A DNA stretch of 58,219 bases from JAWXBM01 sp964470455 (GTDB lineage Bacteria; Pseudomonadota; Gammaproteobacteria; Xanthomonadales; SZUA-36): assembly GCA_964470455.1 (NCBI GenBank), contig CAYYCX010000015.1, positions 1 through 58,219 of the forward strand, in the 5' to 3' direction. Position 1 is the stretch's first letter. Each line of letters starts with the position of its first letter. The notes under the pieces are model-generated. The model made no database searches, had not been told where the DNA came from, and worked only from the letters and a program-made list of their open reading frames with translations. Shown here piece by piece: positions 8,944-17,901 of this stretch. The position numbers and the translations under genes were made by a program.

Positions 8944-10256
8944 TCCGGCGGACTGGTGTATCCCTGCTGGCAGCCGTGCTGGCCAACGTGCTGATAAATG
9001 GGGCAATCGCCGACGATGTGCTGATCCAGCATGCCCGTATCTACACCATGGTTGCCGGGGATGCGGTGATCGAGGATGGGCAGTTGCTGGTTCGGGACGG
9101 GGTCATAGCAGCAATCGGCCGCGATGTTGCTGCTCCCGCTGGCACCCGGGTAATGGATGCACAGGGCCGGATGCTGACGCCTGGATTGGTCACTGCCGCA
9201 TCGCAGCTGGGCCTGACTGAAATCTCCGGCAACGACCACAGTACCGATCACAGCGCCGGCCAAAGTGCTGGCGGCCAGAATCTCGGGCCGGGTTTTGATG
9301 TGTCGCTGGCAATCAATCCCGCTTCAGAGTTGCTGCGGGTGGCCCGGGCCGATGGCCTGGTCCATGCCATCACGCTGCCGGGTGGTTCCGCTGATCCCGT
9401 GTTCAAAGGGCAGGGTGCGCTGCTGAAGCTGGGAGATGAGGCGAATATCCTGCAACAGGAGCGATTGCTGCAGTTTGCCCAGGTGGGGGGAACCAGTGCT
9501 GCGGCGGCCGGTGGTTCCAGGGCGGCGCAGTGGCAGCTGCTGCAGATTTCCCTGCAAGCTGCCAAACAGGCCGAGGCAGTATCCGGCCAGCTGGTGGCCA
9601 AGAGCGTGGATGAATTGAACCGCGCTGCGTTGCAGGGCCTGCTCGATGGAAAGCAACTACTGCTGCTGGATGTGCGGCGCGAATCCGATATTCGCCAGGC
9701 CATGGCGCTGCAGCAACGATTCGGCCTGCGGCTGGTGATCCTCGGGGGTTCGGAGGCCTGGCGCGTGGCGCCGGAACTGGCTGCCGCCAGGGTGCCGGTG
9801 ATACTGGATGCAGGCAGTTACCTGCCCATGAGCGCCGATGAGTGGGGCGTGCGCGCCGATTCTGCCCGCATACTCCACGAAGCAGGAGTACTGCTGGCCT
9901 TTTACCCCGGCTTTTCGCTGTATTACTCACTCAACGCCGGTACGGGCGTACGTGAAGCAGCCGGTTTTGCCGTCGCCAATGGGCTGGACTGGGAAGAAGG
10001 CTTGCGTGGCCTGACTGCCAACCCGGCGCAAATCTTCGGCTTTGAGCACCTGGCCGGTACTCTGGCAGCCGGCAGGCCAGCTGACCTGGTGATCTGGGAC
10101 GGTGATCCGCTGGAGCCGGCCAGCGCGCCGGTAATGGTGCTGGTTGGGGGCAAGGAAGCATCACTGCTTACACGGCAAACCCTGTTGCGGGATCGATACC
10201 ACCCTCGTGCCGGGCAGCGGGCCGCACGGCAGACTCTGCCGCCAGCCTATCACTGA
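8940..10256 (+). CDS. Amidohydrolase-like pseudoenzyme lacking metal ligands
   Basis: 438 aa with signal peptide (MIRRTGVSLLAAVL...GAIADD). The fold is clearly amidohydrolase (beta-sandwich start DDVLIQHARIYTMV, GQLLVRDGVIAAIG, and the ending AGTLAAGRPADLVIWDGDP). Every metal-binding motif of its upstream paralogue is replaced: DIHSH by VTAASQ, VHLHCYR by LDVRRES, AIHHATEAY by ILGGSEAW, and VMHSDGPL by YPGFSLYY. It should therefore be catalytically dead and may be a partner or scaffold subunit of the 7495 enzyme. It is coupled on both sides (ATGA at 8940, TGATG at 10254). The alternative is a metal-independent hydrolase with different chemistry. Confidence 0.85.
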   Translation: MIRRTGVSLLAAVLANVLINGAIADDVLIQHARIYTMVAGDAVIEDGQLLVRDGVIAAIGRDVAAPAGTRVMDAQGRMLTPGLVTAASQLGLTEISGNDHSTDHSAGQSAGGQNLGPGFDVSLAINPASELLRVARADGLVHAITLPGGSADPVFKGQGALLKLGDEANILQQERLLQFAQVGGTSAAAAGGSRAAQWQLLQISLQAAKQAEAVSGQLVAKSVDELNRAALQGLLDGKQLLLLDVRRESDIRQAMALQQRFGLRLVILGGSEAWRVAPELAAARVPVILDAGSYLPMSADEWGVRADSARILHEAGVLLAFYPGFSLYYSLNAGTGVREAAGFAVANGLDWEEGLRGLTANPAQIFGFEHLAGTLAAGRPADLVIWDGDPLEPASAPVMVLVGGKEASLLTRQTLLRDRYHPRAGQRAARQTLPPAYH

Positions 10257-13200
10257 TGCATTCCTCCAGGACAATCACGCTTGCACCCTGCCTGGCTGTA
10301 TTGCTGGCTGCATGTCCGGCCGGCTTTACGCTGGGTGATGAATTGCCCATGCAACCCGCCCGCACGGTGCAGTTCGCGACGGAGGAGGGTACCTGGCTGT
10401 CGCTGGATGTTTCACCTGATGGCAAGACCATCGTATTCGACATGCTGGGTGATCTTTACGCCGTCAGCAGCAAAGGCGGCAAAGCCAAAGCCCTGACCAG
10501 CGGCATGGCCTTTGATACCCAGGCGGTGTTTTCGCCCGATGGCAAACAGCTGGCGTTCGTTTCGGACCGCAGCGGTGCCGAAAACCTGTGGCTGGCAAAG
10601 CCGGATGGCAGCGAACCCCGGCAGCTGACGTTCCGCGACGATGACCGGCCCATGTCCTCACCGGAGTGGTCGGCGGATGGGCAATCCGTATTCGCCATCA
10701 TCCACCGTGTTGACCTGCAGGCGGCGGGCTTGTGGGAATTCAGCCTCGATCCTGCGATTGGAGCAAGGGAAATCATTCCGATCCGGACTTCCCCGGAGCA
10801 GGATCGCGACTCCTGGCTGAGCGTCGCCGGCCCTGCTGTGTCGCGGGATGGCCGTTTCGTCTACTTCGCCGGCCACAATGGCACCGCGGCCGATGGCGCG
10901 GTGCCGAAGTGGACGATCCGCCGCCACAGCCTTGAAGACGGCACGCAGGAAACACTGGTTTCCGCTCCGCGCAGCCCGCGCCCCGACCTGAGCGGCGGCG
11001 CTTACTTCCGCCCAACCTTGTCACCCGACGGCACGAAGATGGTGTATGCCACCCGATTTGACGGCCAGGCCGGTTTGCGCTTGCTGGACCTGGAAAGCGG
11101 CGCAGACGAATGGTTGCTGTACCCGGCAGGCCATGACCAGGCGATGGCATCGCACTGGCAGGGCATCCTGCCGCGTTTCACCTTCATGCCGGATGGCCAC
11201 GACCTGCTGTTGAGCCGGGAAGGGCGGATCAGGCGGCTCAATCTGCGAACCGGCGAAGAAACGCCGGTGCCTTTCGAAGCCGAGGTCAGCCTCGCCATCG
11301 GCCCGGACCTGCAGGTGCCCATTACGCAGGAAACCGGCCCGGTAAGGGCGCGCCTGATTGAGACCCCGGAAGTCTCTCCCGATGGCAGGCAGCTGGCCTT
11401 TACCGCATTGACCCGCGTCTACCTGATGGATCTTGAAGCGGGTGCACCACCCCGTTTGCTCACCAATTCCGGGTCCCCGGAATTCAATCCGTCGTGGTCG
11501 CCCGACGGCGCGCATCTGGTATATGTCAGCTGGACTGCGAAAGCTGCAGGCCAGGTGTGGATTGCCCCGGCCAATGGCAAGGCCAAACCGCGACAGCTCA
11601 GCCAAACCGCCGCCTTTTACACCAGTCCTGTGTTCACGACCGATGGCAAGGCTGTCGTGGTGCTGCGTTCCAGCCACAGCGTGCGCATGCATACCTTCAT
11701 GGATTATGGCCTGCTGCGCGAGGCCGAGCTGCTGTTTCTGCCGCTGGATGGATCTGCCGGGCGTGTGCTGGCCAGGGGGCAACTTGGCGGCAAGCCGGGT
11801 TTCCTGCCGAAGCAAGATCGTGTGACGATCAACGCGAGCAAAGGGGTGGTTTCGATTCCCCTGCAGGGTGGTGAGCCCGAGCCTGAGATACAGGTGTTGG
11901 GCCCGGGCTGGTATTTTGCTGAAGGTCCGGCGCCGGCCGACCAGTTGAAGCTCAGTCCGGACGGACGTTGGGCTCTGGCGCAATTCGCCCAGCAGCTGTT
12001 CCTGGTGGCTGTGCCGGGAAGCGGCGAAAAGACGGTGAACTTGCTGGAGCCTGCCGTGCCCTTCCGCAAACTCACCGATATTGGCGCGGATTTTTTTGAC
12101 TGGGCTGATGGCGGCAAAACCATCACCTGGGCTGTGGGTTCGACCTGGTACCGCCGACCGCTGGATGGTGTGCAACTGCTTCCTGCCAATGGCCAGGAGC
12201 ACCTCGTTGATCCACCGGAATTGCCCGATGGCTCCCTGAATGCGTCTGCCGGCGTGGAACGCTTTGAAGCGGTAGTGGAAGTGCCCCGTGATACGCCCAA
12301 AGGCGAGCTCCTGCTGACCGGCGCCACCGCCCTGACCATGAGCGGCGGCTGGAAGGCGGGTGACTATCGTGCTGATGTGATCCCGGATGCCGATATCCTG
12401 GTTGTCGATGATCGCATCGCCGCCATCGGCCCGCGTGGCAGCATCAGCGTAATGGCAGGGGTGCAAACCCTGGATGTGAGCGGCCAGTTCATCCTGCCCG
12501 GTTTCATCGACACCCACGACCACCTGGCGGAAATCCGCCGCCGTGTACAGGACCTCGAAACCTGGTCGCCCGCTGCCAGCCTGGCTTATGGTGTCACCAC
12601 CAAGTTTGATCCATCCTCGCTGTCCATCGACATGCTGGTCTACGAAGACCTGGTGGATGCCGGGATGATCACCGGCGCGCGCATCCACAGTACTGGCCCG
12701 GCGCTGTTTTCCTTCAACCGGTTTGAATCAGAACAGCAGGTTAAGCGGGTGCTGCAGCGCTACCGTGATCATTACCGCACGCGCAATATCAAAATGTACC
12801 GTACCGGCGACCGTGAAGTGCGGCAGTGGGTCGCAATGGCCGCCAGGGAAATGGGCATGCTGCCCACCACCGAAGGCGCGCTGGCGCTGAAACTTGACCT
12901 GACGCAGATCATTGACGGCTTTGCCGGCCAGGAACATGCTTTGCCAGCCGCGCCGTTATATCGTGACGTGGTGCAATTACTGGCACAAAGCGGGGTCAGC
13001 TACAACAGCACGTTGCTGATCACCAACGGTGGCCCTGAGGCGCAGGACTGGTTTATCAGTTCGCAGGATTGGACCGAAGATCCCAAGCTCAATCGCTTCT
13101 GGCCGCGCTATACCGTGGACATCAAGTTGCGGCAGCGCACCTGGCGCACGCTGGATGATTACCTGTTTCCGGCCATCGCGGCCAGCGCGGCGAAAGTAAT

Positions 13201-13618
13201 GCGCGCCGGCGGCTGGATTGGCATGGGCTCACATGGCGAGGTGCCGGGCATCGGCCTCCTGTGGGAAATGCAAGCCCATGTCATGGGCGGGATGCTGCCC
13301 ATGGAAGTTCTGCGCGCCGGCACCCTGGGCAGCGCCCGGGTTATTGGCCGCCAGGCGGAATTCGGCAGTATCGAAGCCGGCAAGTATGCGGACCTGATCA
13401 TTCTGGATGAGGACCCATTGCAGGATCTCGGCAATATCCAGTCCATTCGCCGCGTGATGAAGAACGGTCGCCTGTACGAAGCGGACACGCTGGCGGAAAT
13501 CTGGCCGCGAAATCGCCCGGCGCCCGAACCCTGGTTCCGCAATGACATTCCGCCAATCAACGTCCGCCTGCCTGCAAAACCCAGGACGTTCACTGATCCC
13601 AGGAAACGCGCACCATGA
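10256..13618 (+). CDS. Exported beta-propeller/amidohydrolase fusion protein
   Basis: 1120 aa. The leader ends in LAAC, a plausible lipobox, so it may be an outer-membrane or periplasmic lipoprotein. Residues about 35-640 contain repeated WD40-like TolB-type blades (SPDGKTIVF, SPDGKQLAFVSD, SPDGTKMVYAT, SPDGRQLAFTA, SPDGAHLVYVS). Residues about 680-1090 are an amidohydrolase domain with HxH at H754/H756 (FIDTHDHL) and the ending FGSIEAGKYADLIILDEDP. The propeller may gate substrate access or bind peptides, as in oligopeptidases. The gene begins inside the stop of the previous gene (TGATG) and overlaps the next start (ATGA). It is thus part of a tightly coupled four-gene set. Confidence 0.88.
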   Translation: MHSSRTITLAPCLAVLLAACPAGFTLGDELPMQPARTVQFATEEGTWLSLDVSPDGKTIVFDMLGDLYAVSSKGGKAKALTSGMAFDTQAVFSPDGKQLAFVSDRSGAENLWLAKPDGSEPRQLTFRDDDRPMSSPEWSADGQSVFAIIHRVDLQAAGLWEFSLDPAIGAREIIPIRTSPEQDRDSWLSVAGPAVSRDGRFVYFAGHNGTAADGAVPKWTIRRHSLEDGTQETLVSAPRSPRPDLSGGAYFRPTLSPDGTKMVYATRFDGQAGLRLLDLESGADEWLLYPAGHDQAMASHWQGILPRFTFMPDGHDLLLSREGRIRRLNLRTGEETPVPFEAEVSLAIGPDLQVPITQETGPVRARLIETPEVSPDGRQLAFTALTRVYLMDLEAGAPPRLLTNSGSPEFNPSWSPDGAHLVYVSWTAKAAGQVWIAPANGKAKPRQLSQTAAFYTSPVFTTDGKAVVVLRSSHSVRMHTFMDYGLLREAELLFLPLDGSAGRVLARGQLGGKPGFLPKQDRVTINASKGVVSIPLQGGEPEPEIQVLGPGWYFAEGPAPADQLKLSPDGRWALAQFAQQLFLVAVPGSGEKTVNLLEPAVPFRKLTDIGADFFDWADGGKTITWAVGSTWYRRPLDGVQLLPANGQEHLVDPPELPDGSLNASAGVERFEAVVEVPRDTPKGELLLTGATALTMSGGWKAGDYRADVIPDADILVVDDRIAAIGPRGSISVMAGVQTLDVSGQFILPGFIDTHDHLAEIRRRVQDLETWSPAASLAYGVTTKFDPSSLSIDMLVYEDLVDAGMITGARIHSTGPALFSFNRFESEQQVKRVLQRYRDHYRTRNIKMYRTGDREVRQWVAMAAREMGMLPTTEGALALKLDLTQIIDGFAGQEHALPAAPLYRDVVQLLAQSGVSYNSTLLITNGGPEAQDWFISSQDWTEDPKLNRFWPRYTVDIKLRQRTWRTLDDYLFPAIAASAAKVMRAGGWIGMGSHGEVPGIGLLWEMQAHVMGGMLPMEVLRAGTLGSARVIGRQAEFGSIEAGKYADLIILDEDPLQDLGNIQSIRRVMKNGRLYEADTLAEIWPRNRPAPEPWFRNDIPPINVRLPAKPRTFTDPRKRAP

Positions 13619-15375
13619 AACACTTGAAATCGATCCGAACAAGGTACCTGTCCAGCCTGCTTCTGGCCGCTGGCATGGTCTTGAATGCAGCCTGCGCCAA
13701 AGCACCGGAACCGGAAGCGCCTGCTTCTTCCGCAGCGACGGCACCTCAAGAAGCGGCCGTCGCGGGACCGGCAACCTCTCTGGCGGATGCAATCTACACC
13801 AACGGCCATATCTGGATTGGCCAGGAATCTGCCGGGGCGGCTGATTTTGTCACTGCCCTGGCTGTGCGGGGCAATGAAATTGCCGCCGTGGGCACAGATG
13901 ATGAAATCCAGGCGCTGGCCGGACCCGGCACCGAGCTTGTCGACCTCAGGGGCAGGTTGGTGGTGCCCGGTTTTATCGACAACCACACGCACTTCCTCCT
14001 CAGTGGTCTGGCCATGCAGCGCATCAACCTGAGGGATGCCGATTCGCCGGAAGAATTCAGTCGGCGTATTGCCGAACAGGCACAAATGCAGCCGGGCGAG
14101 TGGATCATCGAAGGCAATTGGGATCACGAACTCTGGGGCGGTGAACTGCCCAGCCGCGACTGGATTGATGAGGTGACTGCCGACACGCCGGTGTTCGTGT
14201 TGCGCCTCGACCGCCATATGGCGCTGGCCAACAGCAAGGCGCTGGAACTGGCGGGGCTGGATGACAGCGTAGTGGCGCCGGAAGGCGGCGCGATCATCCG
14301 CGATGACGCCGGGCGCATCACCGGGCTGTTCAAAGATGCAGCCATGGACCTGGTTGAGGCAGTCATTCCACCCCCCAGCGATGAGCAACTCGACCAGGCA
14401 CTGCAGGCTGCCACTGACCTGGCGCTCAGCCATGGAGTAACCCAGGTCCATGACATGGGTGAGTGGGGTCACCTGCAGGTTTACCAGCGCGCCAAGGCGG
14501 CGGGGCAATTGCGGTTGCGCATCCATGAGTATTCTTTGATCGGACACGCCGGCGAGCTGGCAAAATACATTGAAGAAAACGGCCGTGGCGACGAACTGCT
14601 GCAGTGGGGTGGCGTCAAGGGATTTGTCGATGGTTCGCTGGGCTCCACTACGGCCTGGTTTTACCAGCCCTACAGTGATGCACCGGATACCAGCGGCATG
14701 ACCATGACCGACCTGGACCAGTTACAGCAACAGATGCTGGCCGCGGATGCAGCCGGCCTGCAACTCGCCATCCATGCCATTGGTGACCGCGCCAATGACT
14801 GGCTGCTCGAAACCTTTGCCGGAATTATTGATGCGCATGGGCCCGGTGACCGGCGTTTCCGCATTGAACATGCGCAGCACCTCACCGCGGCGGCGATTCC
14901 GCGTTTTGCGGAACTTGGCGTGGTGCCCTCCATGCAGCCCTATCACGCCATTGATGATGGCCGCTGGGCGGAAAAGCGCATCGGCCCGGAGCGCATCAAG
15001 ACCACCTATGCGTTCCGGTCACTGCTGGAGGCAAATGCCCCGCTGACCTTTGGATCAGACTGGGCGGTCGCGCCGATCAACCCGTTACAGGGCATGGATG
15101 CCGCGGTGACGCGCCGCACCATCGATGGCTTGCAGCCCGACGGCTGGGTGCCAGAACAGAAAATCACCGTACTGCAGGCTTTGCAGGCCTACACCCGCAA
15201 CAATGCCTGGGCCGGATTCCAGGAAAAGCGACTGGGCCGGATTGCTCCCGGCTACCTGGCTGATTTCGCAGTGCTGTCGGAAGACATTTTTACCATCGAT
15301 CCCGTTCAACTGGTCGACGTGCAGGTCATGCGCACCGTGGTCGATGGCAAGCATGCATTTGTGAGAAACGAGTAA
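13615..15375 (+). CDS. Lipoprotein amidohydrolase, YtcJ-like (amidohydro_3)
   Basis: 586 aa. The N-terminus has a basic stretch, a hydrophobic core and the lipobox LNAAC, so a lipoprotein is predicted, followed by a Pro/Glu/Ala linker. Conserved motifs are VVPGFIDNHTHFLLSG (H124, H126), the central VKGFVDGSLGSTTAWF, IHAIGDRAND, RIEHAQHL and FGSDWAVAPINPL, and all metal and catalytic positions expected for amidohydro_3 are present. Members hydrolyse amides, formamides or exoenzyme substrates, and specificity cannot be predicted. Its ATGA start overlap couples it to the propeller fusion. The esterase follows after 16 bp. Confidence 0.9.
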   Translation: MKHLKSIRTRYLSSLLLAAGMVLNAACAKAPEPEAPASSAATAPQEAAVAGPATSLADAIYTNGHIWIGQESAGAADFVTALAVRGNEIAAVGTDDEIQALAGPGTELVDLRGRLVVPGFIDNHTHFLLSGLAMQRINLRDADSPEEFSRRIAEQAQMQPGEWIIEGNWDHELWGGELPSRDWIDEVTADTPVFVLRLDRHMALANSKALELAGLDDSVVAPEGGAIIRDDAGRITGLFKDAAMDLVEAVIPPPSDEQLDQALQAATDLALSHGVTQVHDMGEWGHLQVYQRAKAAGQLRLRIHEYSLIGHAGELAKYIEENGRGDELLQWGGVKGFVDGSLGSTTAWFYQPYSDAPDTSGMTMTDLDQLQQQMLAADAAGLQLAIHAIGDRANDWLLETFAGIIDAHGPGDRRFRIEHAQHLTAAAIPRFAELGVVPSMQPYHAIDDGRWAEKRIGPERIKTTYAFRSLLEANAPLTFGSDWAVAPINPLQGMDAAVTRRTIDGLQPDGWVPEQKITVLQALQAYTRNNAWAGFQEKRLGRIAPGYLADFAVLSEDIFTIDPVQLVDVQVMRTVVDGKHAFVRNE

Positions 15376-15391
15376 CTCCAGGGATACCAGC

Positions 15392-16369
15392 GTGAGCCAG
15401 CAGGTAAGCAAAATTCATGAAGCAGCGGCCATAGATCCCGGGTTGCAGGTGTTTGTTGATGCCATTGCGCGCGACTACTCACGCTACCGGATCTCGGACG
15501 AGCCCACACTGGAGCAGGCCCGCGCCACTGCCGAGAAAGTTCGTGAATCATGGGCCCGCGGCGGGCCGCACATGGCGCGGGTGAGCGATTGGCAGGTGCC
15601 ATTCGAAGCACGTACTGTTCGCGTCCGGTTGTTCGATCCGGAACTGCAACAGCAACCCACCCCAGTGCTGGTATACCTGCATGGCGGCGGCTGGACCCTG
15701 TTCAGCCTCGACACGCACGACCGGTTGATGCGCGAGTATGCCGCACGAACCGGCTTCAAGGTGCTGGGCGTGGATTACAGCCTGGCGCCTGAGTTTCCTT
15801 TTCCGACCCAGCTGGATGAAATTGCCGCAGTGCTGGACTGGTTGCCGGCCAACTCGCCAGGCCTTGGTATCGACCCGGCCCGGATTGCCATGGGCGGTGA
15901 TTCGGCCGGCGCCAACCTGACCATCGCCAGCTGCATCCGTGCACGTGACAGCGGCAAGGTGGACCCGCTGCAGGCCATGTTGCTGAACTATGGCGCCTAT
16001 GACCCGAGCGGTCAGTACTCGGCGGCCTGGTCGGGCGCTGACAGTCATCTGCCATTGACGGTGGCGGAGATGGCCGGATTCTGGAACAACTACCTGCCGC
16101 GGGCATTCGATCACCTCAACCCTCTGGCCAATCCCCTGCAGGCGGACCTGCGAAGATTGCCACCGGCGCTGCTGGTGGTGGCGGAGTGCGACATACTTCG
16201 GGATGAGAACCTGCAGATGGAACAGCAACTGCAACAGGCGGGTGTGACGGCCTCGGCGGTGGTCTATCCGGGCGCGAGCCACAGCTTCCTGGAGGCGATG
16301 TCGGTTTCAGCCCTCAGCGATCGTGCCCTGGCCGAGTCCTGTGCCTGGCTGCAAGCCCAACTGGCTTAG
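15392..16369 (+). CDS. Alpha/beta hydrolase, hormone-sensitive-lipase family
   Basis: 325 aa from GTG 15392. It carries the oxyanion-hole motif HGGGW, the nucleophile elbow GDSAG (Ser171), an acid in ECDILRDEN and the catalytic His in GASHSF, the full HSL (PF07859) catalytic set. No signal peptide is seen, so it is probably cytosolic, unlike the four preceding amidohydrolases. It is the last gene of the receptor/amidohydrolase run. An esterase in such an operon fits hydrolysis of an ester-linked moiety, for example of a siderophore or conjugated carboxylate, but this is inference. It ends 18 bp from the convergent PA2778-like gene. Confidence 0.9.
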   Translation: MSQQVSKIHEAAAIDPGLQVFVDAIARDYSRYRISDEPTLEQARATAEKVRESWARGGPHMARVSDWQVPFEARTVRVRLFDPELQQQPTPVLVYLHGGGWTLFSLDTHDRLMREYAARTGFKVLGVDYSLAPEFPFPTQLDEIAAVLDWLPANSPGLGIDPARIAMGGDSAGANLTIASCIRARDSGKVDPLQAMLLNYGAYDPSGQYSAAWSGADSHLPLTVAEMAGFWNNYLPRAFDHLNPLANPLQADLRRLPPALLVVAECDILRDENLQMEQQLQQAGVTASAVVYPGASHSFLEAMSVSALSDRALAESCAWLQAQLA

Positions 16370-16387
16370 GGTTGTCCCGGAGCTGGA

Positions 16388-17386
16388 TCAGTTCACGGCG
16401 CAGTTCGCGCCGTTGTCCTGCGATTTTGCTGCCAGTTCGGCCAGGGTCGCGGTAATGATTTCCTGCCAGGCGGAATCGGCCGGCAATCCAGCCGCAACAG
16501 GCAACAGCAGGTTTTCGCCGCTGCGCGGACAGCCGAGTTCACCCAGTACACTGGCCAGGTTATTGGCCAGGCCCGGGTTTTGGCTGCTGGCATCGAGGCC
16601 TTCACGGTACAGGTTCGCGGCACTCTGGAGTTCACCGCGGGCATAGGCCTGGTTGCCGAGCGCCAGGTAGGCTTGCGGTTCGTCGGGCCAGTGTTGCAGG
16701 GCGCTGCGCCAGGCCGGTTCCGCCGAGGCCGGGCCGGCCACCGCTTCAAAGCTGGCCACCGCTTCGAAATACGGTTGCGGCTTGGCTTTGGCCGGAATCT
16801 CGCCCGGTTGCAACACCACCACCGCCCAGTTTCCGGCCCAATCCCACAGACGGGCGAATTTCCCCACCTTCATGGCTTCATTGCGGTTCAGGCCGGTGTG
16901 CAGGACAACAGTCTCGCTGGCCGGGTCAAAGCCGGTCAGCACGGCGTAATGCCATTGCGGAAAGTTCGGCGTGCGCAGGTTCTGCAAGAGCAGCACCGGC
17001 CTGCCGCTTTCCAGTTGCGCGAACACCGTGCCCAACTCATTCTCAATGACGTAGGGAATGCGTCCCGCCCGGCGCGTCGCAGCCAGCAACTCCAGTTGCA
17101 GGCTGCCCTGCCGCTCAGGCAGGTAAATCTGGGGCACCAGCTGGTCGGGCGTGATCACCACGCCGGCGGCCTGCAGCACCGACGCCAGCGCCGCGGGGCC
17201 GCACTGGTATTGCTCCTGGGCAAAAAACGGCACCTCCAGCAGCACGGGCTCGGAACCTTGCACCAGGTCCGGCATGGCCACTTTGGGGTTGATGCTGCAG
17301 GCGTTAAGGATTATTGAGCAGAGCAAAACGGCCAGGCCGATGGTACGGCCTGGCAGGTTCTGCGGGGACACTCCGGGCACTGTCAA
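16388..17386 (-). CDS. PA2778-family C39-like cysteine peptidase lipoprotein with TPRs
   Basis: 332 aa. The leader ends in a lipobox (LNAC). A C39-like papain fold follows, with the catalytic Cys in QCGPAAL and His in WHYAVLTGFD; the oxyanion Gln just before the Cys is present. The C-terminal about 120 residues contain TPR-like helices (YLALGNQAYARGELQSAANL). It pairs with the PA2779-type gene immediately upstream on the same strand, the conserved PA2778/PA2779 pair of Pseudomonas. The true start is ambiguous: TTG 17386, or GTG at 17380 or 17371. GGAAGAG lies just upstream. The role is unknown, probably bacteriocin-like leader or cell-envelope peptide processing. Confidence 0.85.
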   Translation of the reverse strand: MTVPGVSPQNLPGRTIGLAVLLCSIILNACSINPKVAMPDLVQGSEPVLLEVPFFAQEQYQCGPAALASVLQAAGVVITPDQLVPQIYLPERQGSLQLELLAATRRAGRIPYVIENELGTVFAQLESGRPVLLLQNLRTPNFPQWHYAVLTGFDPASETVVLHTGLNRNEAMKVGKFARLWDWAGNWAVVVLQPGEIPAKAKPQPYFEAVASFEAVAGPASAEPAWRSALQHWPDEPQAYLALGNQAYARGELQSAANLYREGLDASSQNPGLANNLASVLGELGCPRSGENLLLPVAAGLPADSAWQEIITATLAELAAKSQDNGANCAVN

Positions 17387-17410
17387 AAAGCTCTTCCGGC
17401 GGAAAACGCT

Positions 17411-17796
17411 TCAGGTTTTGTTGAAGATGTTGATAACGCCGGTCAATTCAAGGATCAGCAGCACTACGAATACGGCACCGATCAGGGCGAGAATGCCATC
17501 ACCACCGGCCGNNNNNNNNNNGGCAAGGTGTCAATTTCCTGCTGCAGCTGGGCCAGTTCCTGGTCATTCAACGACGATACGCGCAACACGGCCTGTTCGG
17601 GGTCAACACCCAATTCAATCATGGCCTGTTGAACATCGCTGCGCTGAAGTTGGGCCTGGATATGATCAATACTGCCCTGCCGCTGTTCGATGGACATCGC
17701 CTGCTGCGTACCTATCACCGCCGCGGCGACCTGGCTGGTGAATCCGGCAAACAGCAAACACGCCGCAAGGACCATTGAAACAATTTTTCTCGTCAT
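17411..17796 (-). CDS. PA2779-family membrane protein, interrupted by scaffold gap
   Basis: Start ATG 17796 with GAGGAG upstream. A signal peptide (MTRKIVSMVLAAC...) is followed by a short helical region rich in Gln, up to IDTLP. The 10-N run 17512-17521 then interrupts the frame. Directly past the gap, in a different frame, the plus-strand complement encodes the typical family tail: a glycine-rich turn GGDGILALIG, a hydrophobic helix and GVINIFNKT, stopping at 17411-17413. The reading frame is restored if the gap length is 2 modulo 3, including a 1-base overlap of the flanks, so the gene is probably intact in the real genome. A literal reading with 10 Ns ends falsely at 17482. Confidence 0.75.
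17512..17521. other. Assembly gap (10 N)
   Basis: Ten undetermined bases inside the PA2779-like gene. The flanks read TTGCC before and CGGCCGG after on the minus strand. Both fit the family's L-P-A-G-G sequence if the contigs actually overlap by one base. The N-run is therefore probably a placeholder between contigs and not a real 10-base spacer. Confidence 0.95.
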
Positions 17797-17901
17797 TTGA
17801 AGCTCCTCATCAGGCAATCCTGTTCTTGGACGGAGTTCGAGGGTATGAAGGGCCGGCTGAACCCAGCGTGAACGTCCCTTCAACGCCCATTCAGCGCCTA
17901 T

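Noticed and set aside
11021..12688. 555-codon open frame on the minus strand opposite the propeller/amidohydrolase gene
   Set aside because: It is a shadow frame of a real gene that carries blade repeats, HxH and coupling overlaps.
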